Assembly (NCBI RefSeq): GCF_004769405.1
Contig: NZ_RQES01000010.1
Span: 372,001-436,000, forward strand
Source: Leptospira selangorensis
GTDB lineage: Bacteria; Spirochaetota; Leptospiria; Leptospirales; Leptospiraceae
Reading direction: 5' to 3'
DNA length: 64,000 nucleotides
The translations under genes were made by a program, and so were the position numbers. A model generated the notes under the pieces. That model was given only the letters and a program-made list of their open reading frames with translations. It was not told where the DNA came from and did not search any database. The number at the start of each line of letters is the position of its first letter. Position 1 is the first letter of the stretch. Positions 38,344 to 50,011 of the stretch are shown here, piece after piece.

Positions 38344-39249
38344 ATGAATTTGTCAAAGGATAAAACCCTCGACCTAGTTACCCGTTGCGGGGAAGGAGAC
38401 GAGGCCGCTCTCAAGTTATTCTTCGAATCCTATTCCGAAGATATTTACAATTTTCCGATGAAGATCTTTCACCTTAGTGAAGATGATGCCGGAGACTTCT
38501 TTTTATACGCGTTCGAAAGACTGAAAACCGGAGCTAGATTTTCCAGCTTCAAAGGTAAATCAAGTTTTAGAACATGGTTCTACTCCGTTCTACGTAATAT
38601 GCTCATCGATTGGCAAAGAACCAAACGAGAGCTTAAGATGACCAACCTTGGAAAGATCAACAAGGAAGGAAAAGAATACGCAACTATCGAAGACGAACCC
38701 GATCTTCGTCCCGATTTAGTGGAAGAGGCCCAAGAGCTAACCAAACATTTCCACCAGGTATTGGGAGAAATAGGCGTAGAGAAAAGGGTAATTTTCAAAC
38801 TTTCTTATATATATTATCTCAACCTAGACGAGGAAGAGATCCAATTCCTGATCGAAAAAACGAATCTGAGTGTGGACGAAATTAAAAAGAAAATTTTGGG
38901 CCTTCGCTCCGAACTTTCCAAGCGGGAAGAAGAGAATATCCGTATGGAAGACAAGATTACGTCTCTATATTTAAATATTCTAGAGCTGAAAGAAAAGCAG
39001 ACCGTAACTGTTAAGAAAGCCCCCCTACTCCCTCAAGAAATAGATAAAACTTCCCAAGCATTAAAGAAGAAATACGAACAACGGAAAAAACTCTTAGAAA
39101 AACGCAAAAAAGGCCATTTCCTGGCAAGGACCCCCTATCGAGAGGTTGCTGACCTTTTAGGGATAACCGAGGGAAATGTGAGCGTTACATTACTCAGATT
39201 GATCGAAAAAATACAAAAAAAACTCAAATTTTCGGAATTGTCTGAGTAG
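38344..39249 (+). CDS. ECF-like sigma factor with long linker
   Basis: 301 residues. Region 2 (about 8-90) reads [83 protein letters not shown], which fits ECF sigma region 2. A ~160-residue Lys/Glu-rich helical linker precedes region 4 (about 260-297: [34 protein letters not shown]). The linker is longer than in typical ECF sigmas (180-200 residues total). It heads an operon with a protein of unknown function, a CHAT protease and a Cys-rich protein, which argues for a proteolysis-controlled regulon (inference). No transmembrane anti-sigma is seen. Confidence 0.85.
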   Translation: MNLSKDKTLDLVTRCGEGDEAALKLFFESYSEDIYNFPMKIFHLSEDDAGDFFLYAFERLKTGARFSSFKGKSSFRTWFYSVLRNMLIDWQRTKRELKMTNLGKINKEGKEYATIEDEPDLRPDLVEEAQELTKHFHQVLGEIGVEKRVIFKLSYIYYLNLDEEEIQFLIEKTNLSVDEIKKKILGLRSELSKREEENIRMEDKITSLYLNILELKEKQTVTVKKAPLLPQEIDKTSQALKKKYEQRKKLLEKRKKGHFLARTPYREVADLLGITEGNVSVTLLRLIEKIQKKLKFSELSE

Positions 39250-39288
39250 AAACAATCGTCTTAAAACCTATTGGAGAATCTTACTCAA

Positions 39289-40029
39289 ATGGAATCCAAC
39301 CGCGAAAACTCGGTGCCAGAAATAATCCAGTCACTATTTGAAGGGAAACCTGAAGTTCTGACTAAACTAGAAAAAGACACCGAACTACAAAACGAACTTA
39401 TTAGAATGGAAGAAGCTCTCCAGGCTAGCCTAAAAGCTGCCGGTGAGTCCTACTTCGATTCAGCTTCACGTACACATTCTTTCCAATCCTTCCAAGAGGA
39501 TCTGGATCTGAATAAGGCCGAACTAAACGAAGGCTGGCAGGTTAAACCTTTTCCAGAATATCTGAAAAGATATGTGGAGATGGAATTAGCCCGTAAGGCA
39601 CAAGGAAAAGAATCCATCGTAGTTAAATTAGGAAAATCCGGAGCACAACTTTTCGGAAGCCTGATCGAAACTCTTCAAATCAACACTCGTGTAGATTATG
39701 CGCCTGCTATGCGTTCCGCAGTAGCAAAATCGCCTTCTTCTTCCGAGTTCATCGTATTTGAAGAAAAAATGGATAAGGACTGCAAGTTCACTTACCAAGT
39801 CGTACAAGAAACCGACGAAACCGCTTACTTAAGTGTCAAAATCGAATGTCCAAGACCGGAAGATTTCCAAAGAGTAAATCTTTCTAAGGACGGAAGATTC
39901 ATACTTTCCAACCAATTCAACTCCGAGGGGATCACTAATTTCTCCGGATTGAGAGAAGGAAAGTACACAGTAGAGTTTCAGGGAAAAGACTTGTCTAAAT
40001 CCATAGATCTCTTTATCCTTTTGGATTAA
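39289..40029 (+). CDS. Unknown cytosolic protein between sigma factor and CHAT protease
   Basis: 246 residues from ATG 39289; a TTG at 39271 would add six residues. The first half is helical and acidic ([39 protein letters not shown]), while the C-terminal part looks like a beta-sandwich ([52 protein letters not shown]). It has no transmembrane helix and no zinc-binding HxxxCxxC, so it is not a ZAS-type anti-sigma. Position suggests it is a binding partner of the sigma or a target of the CHAT protease. Neither is proved by sequence. Confidence 0.72.
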   Translation: MESNRENSVPEIIQSLFEGKPEVLTKLEKDTELQNELIRMEEALQASLKAAGESYFDSASRTHSFQSFQEDLDLNKAELNEGWQVKPFPEYLKRYVEMELARKAQGKESIVVKLGKSGAQLFGSLIETLQINTRVDYAPAMRSAVAKSPSSSEFIVFEEKMDKDCKFTYQVVQETDETAYLSVKIECPRPEDFQRVNLSKDGRFILSNQFNSEGITNFSGLREGKYTVEFQGKDLSKSIDLFILLD

Positions 40030-40034
40030 GAGCG

Positions 40035-40063
40035 TTGTAACCAGTTTCCTTCCTGACTCTTAT
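40035..40063 (+). promoter_or_regulatory. Possible internal promoter upstream of the CHAT gene
   Basis: TTGTAA (40035-40040) and TCTTAT (40058-40063) are 17 bases apart. The CHAT gene starts 42 bases downstream. An inverted repeat GTTTCCT/AGGAAAC (40044-40079) overlaps it. Confidence 0.3.
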
Positions 40064-40104
40064 GTCACGGCGAGGAAACTTCTTAGGCGCAGTCTTTAGA
40101 TCCA

Positions 40105-41943
40105 ATGCTGAACCTAATCATAGACAGAGTCGGTGCTGTAAACGTATTCAATATTCTGGATAGTTCCGGGAGCGGGTCCGAATCACATCTTCAGTCCACA
40201 ATGGACGAAGATCTAATCCTAGAGTATATTAAGGAAATCGAAAACTTAGTTCGGGTTTCCGTTGCAATCCACCAAAAATCAGGTCATACACCAACTCTAG
40301 AAACAGACATCCTTCATGATCTAAAGATTTTGGGAGAAACTTTCTACGATCAGTTTTTTCCAGCTGTCATCCAAGAAAAACTCAGACTTACTACTGAAAA
40401 ATACCTTCACTTTAATATAGATCCTAAGTTAGGAGTGATCCCGTGGGAACTCCTACATGACGGAACTTGCTTTCTCTCAGACAAATTTTATATAGGAAAA
40501 ACTGTAAGAGGAGAATCCAGTGGTGGTGCCTTCAAAGAAAAGGAGAAGTTACGAATGCTCATTATTGCGGATCCAACAGAGGATCTAGAATGGGCACAAA
40601 AAGAGGGAGAGCAGATCTTTAGGGTCCTAAGTGAGAAGGTACCAAGCTCCAGATTAGAGATCGAATTCATAGGCGGACGCCAAGTTACTAAATTAAAACT
40701 TCTTTCTCTTATTAAAGGAAAGAATATCATCCATTACTCAGGACATTTATATTTCTCCGATGATCCTTTAGAAAACGGATGGCTGATCTCAGAAGGAAAG
40801 ATCCTAAAAGCAAGAGAGATCAAAAACTCCGGATTTAATACGGATATGGTGTTCTCTAACTCTTGCCAATCCAACAAGAGTGCGACTAGAAATCTGAATG
40901 CCGATCTGATGAATAATTTTGCGGGATCATTTTTGATGTCCGGCATCAAAAGTTTTATCGGCACCAATTGGGAAATTGCAGACAATCAGAATACGATCGA
41001 TTTCACGATCCAATTTTATACGAACTTATTCGCGGATAGAAGTATAGGCGAATCCTTGTATCTTGCAAAGGAACATGCCAGAAGAAATTACGATCCAAGT
41101 GATCTAACTTGGACTAACTATAGTTTACATGGACAACCGGTCATCAGAGTAGTTTCCGATCCTACAAAAGGTAAACCGGTCCATAAGATCATTAATCCTT
41201 CTTTAATATTCAAATTTTATCCAAACCCGATTGCGGCTTCTTATTATAAGTTCACTGAAAAACAAAAAGAAGAATCACTTACTTCCTATCAGTTGATGGA
41301 ACATCTGATCTTTGCTTTTGAAGAATTTTCAAAGGTAATAGGCGGGATCTTATTTAGTGATCATCAGAATCACTCTTTAGGAAAATATATCCCTAATAAT
41401 CCTGATGATGCATATAATACGGAGAGATGGTGGGAGCTGATGTTCCAATGCCTTCATGATTTCAGAAAATTAGAGATCACTCCCGTCGTTACGGATCTTC
41501 CTGAAATACTCTTCGCGAACAAAGATACGATCTCCAAGATGATCCAGTGGATCGACCTATATTCAAAAGGTCAGATCCAACCTGAATCCGCAGATGGATA
41601 TCTGATCACATTCCAGTATTATTTTGAAAATCTTCTCACAGAGTTAGAGGAATTAGAGAGGATCAGTATCTTCTTAGTTTCTACAAACTCAAATAATCAT
41701 CTATTCTTCCGTGGAATAAAATCCGAATCTTCTCTAGTCGCTGCTCCTATGATCAAACAAGATTTTATAGGAGAGCAAATCGAAAAGTATAGAGGAAAGG
41801 TAATCGTTTTTCACGAAGATAGAATGCAGATCTTCCCTCTGAACTGTAATATAGTAGAAAATCCTGAAACCAAAGAATTAGAACTCGCGTTCTTGGGATT
41901 TCTTCCTTCTAAGCCTGGGAATCTGCCTCACGGCGGTTTATAA
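40105..41943 (+). CDS. CHAT-domain caspase-like protease
   Basis: 612 residues. The CHAT (caspase HetF-associated with TPRs) domain spans about residues 95-350. The catalytic His lies in [10 protein letters not shown] (His214) and the catalytic Cys in [12 protein letters not shown] (Cys254); [15 protein letters not shown] and [12 protein letters not shown] are further CHAT-type blocks. A ~260-residue C-terminal helical extension follows, unlike typical TPR-CHAT proteins. CHAT peptidases cut specific substrates in regulatory or defence pathways. No Shine-Dalgarno was seen. It shares an operon with a sigma factor, an unknown protein and a Cys-rich protein; the GTG of the latter abuts its stop. 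Confidence 0.85.
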   Translation: MLNLIIDRVGAVNVFNILDSSGSGSESHLQSTMDEDLILEYIKEIENLVRVSVAIHQKSGHTPTLETDILHDLKILGETFYDQFFPAVIQEKLRLTTEKYLHFNIDPKLGVIPWELLHDGTCFLSDKFYIGKTVRGESSGGAFKEKEKLRMLIIADPTEDLEWAQKEGEQIFRVLSEKVPSSRLEIEFIGGRQVTKLKLLSLIKGKNIIHYSGHLYFSDDPLENGWLISEGKILKAREIKNSGFNTDMVFSNSCQSNKSATRNLNADLMNNFAGSFLMSGIKSFIGTNWEIADNQNTIDFTIQFYTNLFADRSIGESLYLAKEHARRNYDPSDLTWTNYSLHGQPVIRVVSDPTKGKPVHKIINPSLIFKFYPNPIAASYYKFTEKQKEESLTSYQLMEHLIFAFEEFSKVIGGILFSDHQNHSLGKYIPNNPDDAYNTERWWELMFQCLHDFRKLEITPVVTDLPEILFANKDTISKMIQWIDLYSKGQIQPESADGYLITFQYYFENLLTELEELERISIFLVSTNSNNHLFFRGIKSESSLVAAPMIKQDFIGEQIEKYRGKVIVFHEDRMQIFPLNCNIVENPETKELELAFLGFLPSKPGNLPHGGL

Positions 41944-42660
41944 GTGGGGCTCTGCCAACCTTCTGCGGATGTTCCGTTTTCTTGCGGAGCCTGCTGCGGA
42001 TTATTCAATCTAGAATTAAAGCCGGATCAATTCAGAACTCTATTAAAAGATAGAACGGAAACTTTCAAAGAATCCGTGGACTTCTCCAAACCATATACAA
42101 TGGCGGAATTCAGAAAGGTAAGAGAAGAAGCGGAGAAAAATTTTATTAAAAAAGACCCGCTCACCTATAACTGTCCCTTCTTAGGAATGCTTACCGAAGA
42201 AGTAAACGGAACCTCTCCGGACATCAAAGTCAGAAGTAGGATCGGATGTATGATCCATCCTGTTTATACTGGAGATCCTCGTAGCCAGAATTATTCCTTT
42301 TATGGAGCGTCTATCTGCCAAGCCTACGATTGTAGGAACAAAGAAAGAAATTTTGCGGATGAATGGGAGAATGTATTCTCAGAATTTGCAGATGATTCTT
42401 TTTCGTATTCTTCTCTTTCTTCTGATTATAGAAGTATAGATTTGATAGAAGGTTATCTGACGGAAAAAGGGATCCCTTCTTCCGAATGGTTTACCGGCTC
42501 AAGAGAAACTATCCTTAATATCCTAAAGATCAAATTCGAACAGAATATTTCCTTATGGAATACATCTTTCGAACTGGATATGGAAAGCCCTCCTCCGATC
42601 TCTTGGACGGAAAGATTGGCGAAATGGTTGAGCCTGGAATCGGATGATCCCAGGCTTTGA
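41944..42660 (+). CDS. Cysteine-rich metal-cluster-like protein of the sigma-CHAT operon
   Basis: 238 residues. It starts GTG immediately after the CHAT stop codon (41941-41943). Several cysteines form a possible cluster: Cys14, Cys17 and Cys18 (FSCGACCGLFNL), then YNCPFLG, RIGCMIHPVYTGD and SICQAYDCRNKE. The CxxCC and later Cys residues resemble Fe-S or zinc chelating YkgJ-like proteins. The C-terminus is helical without motifs. Because it is coupled to the protease it may be a redox sensor for the system, but this is inference. Confidence 0.72.
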   Translation: MGLCQPSADVPFSCGACCGLFNLELKPDQFRTLLKDRTETFKESVDFSKPYTMAEFRKVREEAEKNFIKKDPLTYNCPFLGMLTEEVNGTSPDIKVRSRIGCMIHPVYTGDPRSQNYSFYGASICQAYDCRNKERNFADEWENVFSEFADDSFSYSSLSSDYRSIDLIEGYLTEKGIPSSEWFTGSRETILNILKIKFEQNISLWNTSFELDMESPPPISWTERLAKWLSLESDDPRL

Positions 42661-42719
42661 ATTAATTTTGAAAATCGATTTGGATTGGTGGGAAAGGATA
42701 AACGAGAAGATAAAAGATC

Positions 42720-42986
42720 TTAGTCGTTAGAGTTTTTCTTACCGAATTCTTTTTTAGCTTCTTCTACTTTAGAATTAACTTGGCCTGCAAGACCTTCCAC
42801 GGAACGTAATGCGTCTTCGATATACTTTCTAAGATTGTTGGCGACGTCGCTTTGGTCTTGAGAACCTTTTGTGGAGAGCTCTTTAAATTCTTTTTCCACT
42901 TTTAAAAGAATACTGTCCGCTTGTTCCCTCAGGGTTTTTGCCGCTCCGATCGCGAAATTCAGTGCTTCTTTGATTTCCTTTTCCAT
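42720..42986 (-). CDS. Phasin-like helical protein
   Basis: 88 residues from ATG 42986 with AGGGA about 9 bases upstream; a longer frame begins at 43028 but lacks a ribosome-binding site. The whole protein is amphipathic helix (KEALNFAIGAAKTLREQADSILLKVEKEFKELSTKG, LRKYIEDALRSVEGLAGQVNSKVEEAKKEF), similar to phasin/polyhydroxyalkanoate granule-associated proteins. PHA storage genes are not present here, so a structural or membrane-surface role is equally possible. Confidence 0.7.
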   Translation of the reverse strand: MEKEIKEALNFAIGAAKTLREQADSILLKVEKEFKELSTKGSQDQSDVANNLRKYIEDALRSVEGLAGQVNSKVEEAKKEFGKKNSND

Positions 42987-43066
42987 ACTTTTGATCCCTA
43001 TGTATTGTATGATGATTATGCGCCGCACAACGGTTTGTCAACAACTTACCGAAACCACATGGGCAT

Positions 43067-43100
43067 AAAAAAGGAGTAAGGGGAAATCCCACTTACTCCT
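43067..43100 (-). terminator. Intrinsic terminator of pckA
   Basis: A 9-bp stem (AGGAGTAAG at 43072-43080 and CTTACTCCT at 43092-43100), with an inner 3-bp stem in the loop, is followed on the minus strand by six Ts (A-run 43067-43072). Confidence 0.85.
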
Positions 43101-43132
43101 CCGGAAATGAATCCGACTTTTCAGAGATCAGC

Positions 43133-44728
<1,596 letters not shown>

Positions 44729-44851
44729 TTGGCTCTCCTTATTGAGATCGTATTTCAATTTTTTTTCGGGTTAGGATACCGTCAATTCGGAACCGGGTCG
44801 AATTTGAAGGCAATTCCTAATCCGACCCGTATTCTGTCTCTTTAGAGGGGG

Positions 44852-46114
44852 TTATTGTTGCTGTTGCTGCTGATCTTGGAAGTCTTTGCGATTTCCGAAA
44901 TCATCTCCCCTACCCTCGTTTTTATCGCCTCTGTCCTGGTAATTGCCACGGTTCTGGTTTTTATTCTGGTAATCTTTACGATTGCCTCTTTCCTCGTTTC
45001 CTCGGTCACCACGATCGTATCTATTTCCACGATCTTCTCCGCGTTCTCCGCCTTTACCACCTCTGTTTTCTTTTTCAGGGGCGCGTTCACCTTTATCAAA
45101 ACCGCTGTTTCCATTAGCTTTGGTGAATATCATTTTTCCGGCAGCAGTTTGAATGATAGAAGTAACAGTAACTTTCACTTCTTTTCCGACTAGATGTCCG
45201 CCGTTCTCTATCACTACCATGGTCCCGTCTTCTAGATAGCCGATACCTTGGTTTTCGTCTTTTCCTTCTTTGATGACTTGGATAGCCAATTCTTCACCGG
45301 GAAGAACTACAGGTTTTAATGCGTTAGCCAAGGTGTTCAGGTTAAGAACTTTTACTCCTTGGAGTTCTGCTACTTTGTTTAAGTTAAAATCGTTGGTTAC
45401 GATCTTTCCACCGGTGTCGCGAGCTAGTTTGATCAACTTAGCATCCACTTCCCTAGTGTCGGAATAATCTTTGTAAGTGATCTTAACTTCGATGGAACCT
45501 TTTCTTTGGAGTTTGTTCAACATCTCCAAACCGCGGCGTCCTCTTGCTCTTTTGATCGGGTCAGAAGAATCGCTGATCAACTGGATCTCTCTTAACACGA
45601 AGTTAGGAAGAATAAGAGGTCCATCGATAAAATGTGTATCAGCAATATCCAATATTCTTCCATCGATAACAACGGAAGTATCCAGAATTTTGTCTCTGAC
45701 TTCGTCTTTACCGATAGAAGCTACTCCGAATGGATCGACGAGAGAAGTATGTCCTCCCCCACCTCCTCCGAATACGGAAAGGCCAGGTTCTTTTGCAAAA
45801 GACTTACCTGCTCTAGCTCCGAAAAGACCTAGGATCAGATACAATGCAAGATTCAATTCCTCAAAACGAATAATCGTTCCGATAAACCATGCTAGGGCGA
45901 ATCCTAATAACGCACCCACACCAACACAAAAAATAACGTCACCGCGAAGTTTTGGAAATAGTTTAGTTTCACCGAACAAAAGTACGAGAGAAATTACGAG
46001 TACAAGCCCTGCACTAGAGCCTGAAAATACAAACTCTTGAGTTTGTTTTTGCGTTACAAAGAACGACACTAAGGAGAGTAGGACGGCCGTTAGACCTTTA
46101 TAAAAATACGCCAT
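44852..46114 (-). CDS. PIN/TRAM membrane protein (YacL-like) with Arg/Gly/Asn-rich tail
   Basis: 420 residues. Four transmembrane segments (about 8-24, 32-50, 60-80, 87-104) precede a Gly-rich hinge, a PIN domain (about 143-265, first Asp in [15 protein letters not shown]) and a TRAM domain (about 270-335, [33 protein letters not shown]). This is the YacL family layout. The last ~80 residues (from about 340) are Arg/Gly/Asp/Asn-rich and end in DQQQQQQ, resembling an RNA-binding RG/RGG tail. It is 41 bases downstream of carD. A nuclease or RNA-binding role at the membrane is inferred. Confidence 0.88.
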   Translation of the reverse strand: MAYFYKGLTAVLLSLVSFFVTQKQTQEFVFSGSSAGLVLVISLVLLFGETKLFPKLRGDVIFCVGVGALLGFALAWFIGTIIRFEELNLALYLILGLFGARAGKSFAKEPGLSVFGGGGGGHTSLVDPFGVASIGKDEVRDKILDTSVVIDGRILDIADTHFIDGPLILPNFVLREIQLISDSSDPIKRARGRRGLEMLNKLQRKGSIEVKITYKDYSDTREVDAKLIKLARDTGGKIVTNDFNLNKVAELQGVKVLNLNTLANALKPVVLPGEELAIQVIKEGKDENQGIGYLEDGTMVVIENGGHLVGKEVKVTVTSIIQTAAGKMIFTKANGNSGFDKGERAPEKENRGGKGGERGEDRGNRYDRGDRGNEERGNRKDYQNKNQNRGNYQDRGDKNEGRGDDFGNRKDFQDQQQQQQ

Positions 46115-46155
46115 AACTCAAATCCTTTTAAATAAGATTCGAGTTTTATCGGAAA

Positions 46156-46719
46156 CTATTCTTCGTCTATGTCGACTGCTGCTACGGGAACTCTTTCTCC
46201 CGGAGCAAATGTACTAGCTAAAACATCTGACACAAGGTTCCCAGCTTCTTCTTGGGAAACTCCTTTGCTTAGGGCGACTTCCATCTTCACTAGATTGTAC
46301 GCACTTTCGTACAATTTACGTTCCATGATGGACAGTTCTTTACCGTTTGCCCTGCGGAATAAATTCCTGCACACATCCGCCACTTCGAAAATCGATCCGG
46401 ACTTTATTTTGTTCAGGTTGTTTTGGTACCTGATCTTCCAGTCCTCTTCAGTATCGACCTCGTCTTTCTTGAGTAGATTGATAACTTTTTTGATATCCTT
46501 CTTGTCGATAATCGGTCGAATTCCGACCTGTTTTGCTTTATCGACCGGGATCATCACCTTCATCTTGCTACCCTGGATTTCCATTACGTAGCACTCTTTT
46601 TTCTTTCCCAGGATAACCTTTTTGGAGATTTCGGTGATTTCACCTACCCCGTGGATCGGATATACGACGTAATCGCCTACGCCATGATCGTAGCCAGATT
46701 GTTTCTTTTTGCCAGCCAA
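46156..46719 (-). CDS. carD: CarD/CdnL-family RNA polymerase-binding transcription factor
   Basis: 187 residues. The N-terminal RNA-polymerase-interaction Tudor-like domain ([60 protein letters not shown]) is followed by a helical DNA-binding region (about 75-170) with [37 protein letters not shown]. CarD stabilises open complexes. A strong promoter lies about 30 bases upstream. It precedes the YacL-like gene by 41 bases. Confidence 0.92.
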   Translation of the reverse strand: MAGKKKQSGYDHGVGDYVVYPIHGVGEITEISKKVILGKKKECYVMEIQGSKMKVMIPVDKAKQVGIRPIIDKKDIKKVINLLKKDEVDTEEDWKIRYQNNLNKIKSGSIFEVADVCRNLFRRANGKELSIMERKLYESAYNLVKMEVALSKGVSQEEAGNLVSDVLASTFAPGERVPVAAVDIDEE

Positions 46720-46754
46720 TTAGTATTAAGACTTCCGTTAAAACTCTGCCCAAA

Positions 46755-46782
46755 AATATAGCAAATTTTGAGGCAAAGTCAA
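46755..46782 (-). promoter_or_regulatory. Sigma-70 promoter of carD
   Basis: On the minus strand TTGACT (46777-46782) and TATATT (46755-46760) are 16 bases apart. The predicted transcription start is near 46748, giving a leader of about 28 bases before the ATG at 46719. Confidence 0.7.
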
Positions 46783-46831
46783 GGAAAAAATGAGGAATCG
46801 TTCTAGACTGAATATAGTTCGAAAATTCAGA

Positions 46832-47491
46832 TCAAAATTGAAGTTTGTGAATGGAAGTTTTGTGAAAAATCGGATCGTTCAGAGGACGAATTGATTCCAA
46901 AGCCTTGGTAGCTTCTTCTTTTCCGTAAAAATATCCTAGGAATAATTCTCCGTCTTTGGATCGGAAAAATCTTCCTTGGAACTCAGGTTTTGCTCTTAGC
47001 AATTTTTTTCCAATTTCCATCGCTTCAACAGAATCTTCGGTCGGGATCGATAGGAAATAATTTTCCTTATCCGATCTGGCCGGAAATTTAAGCCCAGGAT
47101 TCTTATTGGAATTAACGGAAGAAGAAGTTTCAGCGGAACTTTCGCTCGCATTCGAACTTACCGCTTCGGAAGAAGAATTTTCTCTCTCTTCTACGGATTG
47201 TTCCGTTCTTACATTTTTTCCGGCATTATAAAAAGACTGGGTTTCATTTTGAGCAAACGCCTGCTCCTTCTGATCCAATCTAAGACCGACTACTACCCCG
47301 CCAGTAAAAAGAGAAATCGCTCCTACCAAAACCAGAAAGATAGATCTGGAACTTGGGAAAGAACGGATCGGAGAATTTCCTCCCCTCACGTGCTGGATTG
47401 TTTGCACGGTCGGAAAAGATTCTCCCTGACGTGGGGAGGAACCTCTGGTTCCGGATTGTCTCAGTCTTCTGGAATAATCTATATTTTGCAT
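46832..47491 (-). CDS. Single-TM protein with SPOR-like C-terminus
   Basis: 219 residues from ATG 47491; a TTG at 47521 would give 229. The cytoplasmic N-terminus is Arg/Ser/Gly-rich. A transmembrane helix (IFLVLVGAISLFTGGVVVGL, near residues 50-70) is followed by a long Ser/Glu/Asn-rich extracytoplasmic linker. The C-terminal ~75 residues (ENYFLSIPTEDSVEAMEIGKKLLRAKPEFQGRFFRSKDGELFLGYFYGKEEATKALESIRPL) resemble SPOR-type peptidoglycan-binding domains. This suggests a cell-division or envelope role (inference). It starts downstream of the cox terminator. Confidence 0.7.
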   Translation of the reverse strand: MQNIDYSRRLRQSGTRGSSPRQGESFPTVQTIQHVRGGNSPIRSFPSSRSIFLVLVGAISLFTGGVVVGLRLDQKEQAFAQNETQSFYNAGKNVRTEQSVEERENSSSEAVSSNASESSAETSSSVNSNKNPGLKFPARSDKENYFLSIPTEDSVEAMEIGKKLLRAKPEFQGRFFRSKDGELFLGYFYGKEEATKALESIRPLNDPIFHKTSIHKLQF

Positions 47492-47583
47492 TTGCGTCCG
47501 GGAAAACTCGTCTCTTCTCAAATATCGGCAGGATTCGCCGATTCTTCGCTGTTTTTTTTAAGCTTCACTTTGGGGCAGAAAAT

Positions 47584-47614
47584 AAAAAAGCCGGTGCAGA
47601 AGCCCCGGCTTTTT
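47584..47614 (-). terminator. Intrinsic terminator of the cox operon
   Basis: A 10-bp stem (AAAAAGCCGG at 47585-47594 with CCGGCTTTTT at 47605-47614) and a 10-base loop, with T-rich ends on both strands. It lies 36 bases past the coxC stop. Confidence 0.85.
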
Positions 47615-47650
47615 AGAAGCAAACCTTTCGGTCGCTTATTTGTAATGAAC

Positions 47651-48430
47651 TTATCCTACCAAATAAAGAAGAGGGAAGAGATAAATCCAGATCAAGTCTA
47701 CCACGTGCCAGAATAAACCCACACCTTCTACAGGAGTGAAATATTCAGGACCAACTTGGTTTTTGATCACTTTTAGAAGCACCCAGAAGATCAAAAATGC
47801 ACCGGCAAGAACGTGCAAACCGTGAATACCGGACATTACGAAATAGAATCCGAAGAACAAAGGCCAGTTTTTGGTTTTTTCCAAAAGAGTCAGGTGTTCG
47901 TATTCAGTTTCGTCCAGATGAAGTTTGTGTTCTCTTTCTACTACACTAAGCTTATTAGCTTCTGCAAGTAGAGCGCCAACTTTAGTTACCTTCTCACCGG
48001 AAGCGCTTAACTCTTCAGTGTAAGCGTATTTTCCTGGAACTGTACCTACGTGGAACTTGTGAGTATATTCGAAAAACTTTACGACCATGAAGATCGCAGC
48101 ACAAGCGATAGTCACTGCAAGAGCGATGATCGCTTTGTTTCTAAGACCTCTTTGCACATAGTTAATCCCAAGCGCCATAGTGAAGGAGCTAAATAGAAGG
48201 ACCACTGTGTTCAAAGCTCCCAAAACAACGGAAAGTTGCTTACTTCCCGCATGGAAAACTTGAGGGTATAGAGAATGGTAGATGGAATATCCTACGAATA
48301 ATCCACCGAACATTAGAATTTCTGTAACAAGGAATAACCAGATCCCTTGTTTAGAAGATTCGTATTGATGCTCTGCGCTATCGAAATGATGTGCGTGATG
48401 AAAACCACCTGTGTGATTAGCGGTACTCAT
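47651..48430 (-). CDS. coxC: Cytochrome c oxidase subunit III
   Basis: 259 residues. The seven-helix subunit III pattern is split by a ~50-residue hydrophilic insert ([37 protein letters not shown]) after helix 4. [19 protein letters not shown] and [18 protein letters not shown] and [18 protein letters not shown] are typical. The N-terminus is His-rich ([16 protein letters not shown]). It overlaps the subunit I gene by 14 bases and is the last gene of the operon. Confidence 0.95.
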   Translation of the reverse strand: MSTANHTGGFHHAHHFDSAEHQYESSKQGIWLFLVTEILMFGGLFVGYSIYHSLYPQVFHAGSKQLSVVLGALNTVVLLFSSFTMALGINYVQRGLRNKAIIALAVTIACAAIFMVVKFFEYTHKFHVGTVPGKYAYTEELSASGEKVTKVGALLAEANKLSVVEREHKLHLDETEYEHLTLLEKTKNWPLFFGFYFVMSGIHGLHVLAGAFLIFWVLLKVIKNQVGPEYFTPVEGVGLFWHVVDLIWIYLFPLLYLVG

Positions 48431-50000
48431 ATGGCCCTCCGGTTAGTACTGGGGTCTTTTCAAAGTTTTCGTGTGGAGGAGGAGAAGGAATAGTCCACTC
48501 CAAAGTTTTTCCTCCGAATGGATTGTTTCCTGCTTCTTTTCCTTTCAGAAGTGCATAGATCACTCCGAAAAGTCCAATCAAGAATCCTGTTCCGATCAAC
48601 CAAGATCCAAAAGTGGACATTTGGTTTAATTCGGTGAAAGTAGGAAGATAGTCGTAGTATCTACGAGGCATTCCCATATTTCCCAAGATAAATTGAGGGA
48701 AGAACGTAACGTTAAATCCACTAAATATAAATACCCAGGAAATTCTTCCTGTTAGATCGCTATAAATTTTTCCGGTAACTTTAGGGAACCAGTAGATCAA
48801 TGCTCCCATAAGAGCCATCAAAGTTCCACCAACCATCACGTAATGGAAGTGAGCTACCACGAAGTAAGTATCGTGGAAGTGAATATCCATACCGGTAGAA
48901 GCCAGATAAACTCCAGTCAAACCACCAATGGTGAATAAGAACATGAACCCGATCGCGAATAACATCGGAGCATCCAAACGGATACTTCCTTTATACATGG
49001 TTGCGATCCAGTTGAACAATTTGATCGCTGTAGGAACCCCTACAAGCATTGTGATGAAGGAGAACAGAACTCCCGCAAACTCAGACTGTCCGGAAACGAA
49101 CATGTGGTGTCCCCATACTAAGAAGGAAACCCCAGCGATCGCTAAGGAAGAGTAAGCGATTGCAGTATATCCGAAGATTACTTTACGAGAGTAAGTAGCA
49201 ACCAACTCGGAGATCACTCCCATAGCAGGAAGGATCATGATATAAACTGCAGGGTGAGAATAGAACCAGAAGAAGTGCTGGAATAGAACCGGATCTCCTC
49301 CCAACTGAGGATCGAAAATCCCCACTCCGAGAGTTTTCTCTGCAATAAGTAGAAGCAGAGTGATCGCAAGAACCGGAGTTGCCAATACTTGCAGGATCGC
49401 AGTTGAGTAAAGTGCCCAAACCATGAGAGGAATTCTGTTCATGGTCATTCCAGGCGCTCTCAGTTTATGAGTGGTAACGATAAAGTTCAAACCAGTTAAA
49501 ATGGAAGAGAATCCAATGATGAATACTCCAAGAACCATCGGGATCACTCCCAATCCAGTTTTAATGGAAGAGTATGGAGTGTAGAAGGTCCAACCAGTAT
49601 CTACGTTTTCCAAGAATAGAGTGGAACCAGTGATCGCGGCACCGATCATCAGCATGTACCAGCTCATTAAGTTCAATCTTGGGAAAGCTACGTCTTTTGC
49701 TCCTATCATGATCGGAAGAACAAAGTTTCCGAAAATTGCAGGGATACCAGGAACGATCACCATGAACACCATAATGGCTCCATGGTAGGTCATCATTCTG
49801 TTATAAACGTCTGCGGAGAAAAGGGTTTTTCCCGGTGTGAATAATTCTGCGCGAACTAATAAAGCGAAAACTCCTCCTAAAAAGAAGAAGCTCATGATCG
49901 CGACAAAGTACATGATCCCGATACGCTTATGATCTAAGGTCGTAAGCCAGGACCAAATCCCCTTTTGGTGATTCAGGTAATTATGTTGCTCGTGGGCCAT
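48417..50000 (-). CDS. coxA: Cytochrome c oxidase subunit I
   Basis: 527 residues. Heme-copper oxidase subunit I with about 12 transmembrane helices. Ligands are visible: [17 protein letters not shown] (low-spin heme His), [21 protein letters not shown] (CuB His and the cross-linked Tyr region), GHHMFVSG (CuB His pair) and [17 protein letters not shown] (heme a3 and heme a His). It reduces O2 to water with proton pumping. It starts 11 bases after the subunit II stop. Confidence 0.97.
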   Translation of the reverse strand: MAHEQHNYLNHQKGIWSWLTTLDHKRIGIMYFVAIMSFFFLGGVFALLVRAELFTPGKTLFSADVYNRMMTYHGAIMVFMVIVPGIPAIFGNFVLPIMIGAKDVAFPRLNLMSWYMLMIGAAITGSTLFLENVDTGWTFYTPYSSIKTGLGVIPMVLGVFIIGFSSILTGLNFIVTTHKLRAPGMTMNRIPLMVWALYSTAILQVLATPVLAITLLLLIAEKTLGVGIFDPQLGGDPVLFQHFFWFYSHPAVYIMILPAMGVISELVATYSRKVIFGYTAIAYSSLAIAGVSFLVWGHHMFVSGQSEFAGVLFSFITMLVGVPTAIKLFNWIATMYKGSIRLDAPMLFAIGFMFLFTIGGLTGVYLASTGMDIHFHDTYFVVAHFHYVMVGGTLMALMGALIYWFPKVTGKIYSDLTGRISWVFIFSGFNVTFFPQFILGNMGMPRRYYDYLPTFTELNQMSTFGSWLIGTGFLIGLFGVIYALLKGKEAGNNPFGGKTLEWTIPSPPPHENFEKTPVLTGGPYEYR

Positions 50001-50011
50001 TGTCCGTAATC

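Noticed and set aside
40044..40079. GTTTCCT/AGGAAAC inverted repeat before the CHAT gene as an operator
   Set aside because: Short stem with a 22-base spacer; reported only as part of the promoter note.
44794..44829. CGGGTCG/CGACCCG hairpin between pckA and the PIN/TRAM gene as a terminator
   Set aside because: 7-bp stem with a 22-base loop and no T-run; too weak to call.
45477..46040. A 187-residue plus-strand frame opposite the PIN/TRAM gene
   Set aside because: It is a shadow of the well-supported minus-strand gene, with no family match or start signal.
47198..47716. A 172-residue plus-strand frame spanning the cox terminator
   Set aside because: It crosses a strong terminator and two real genes on the other strand.
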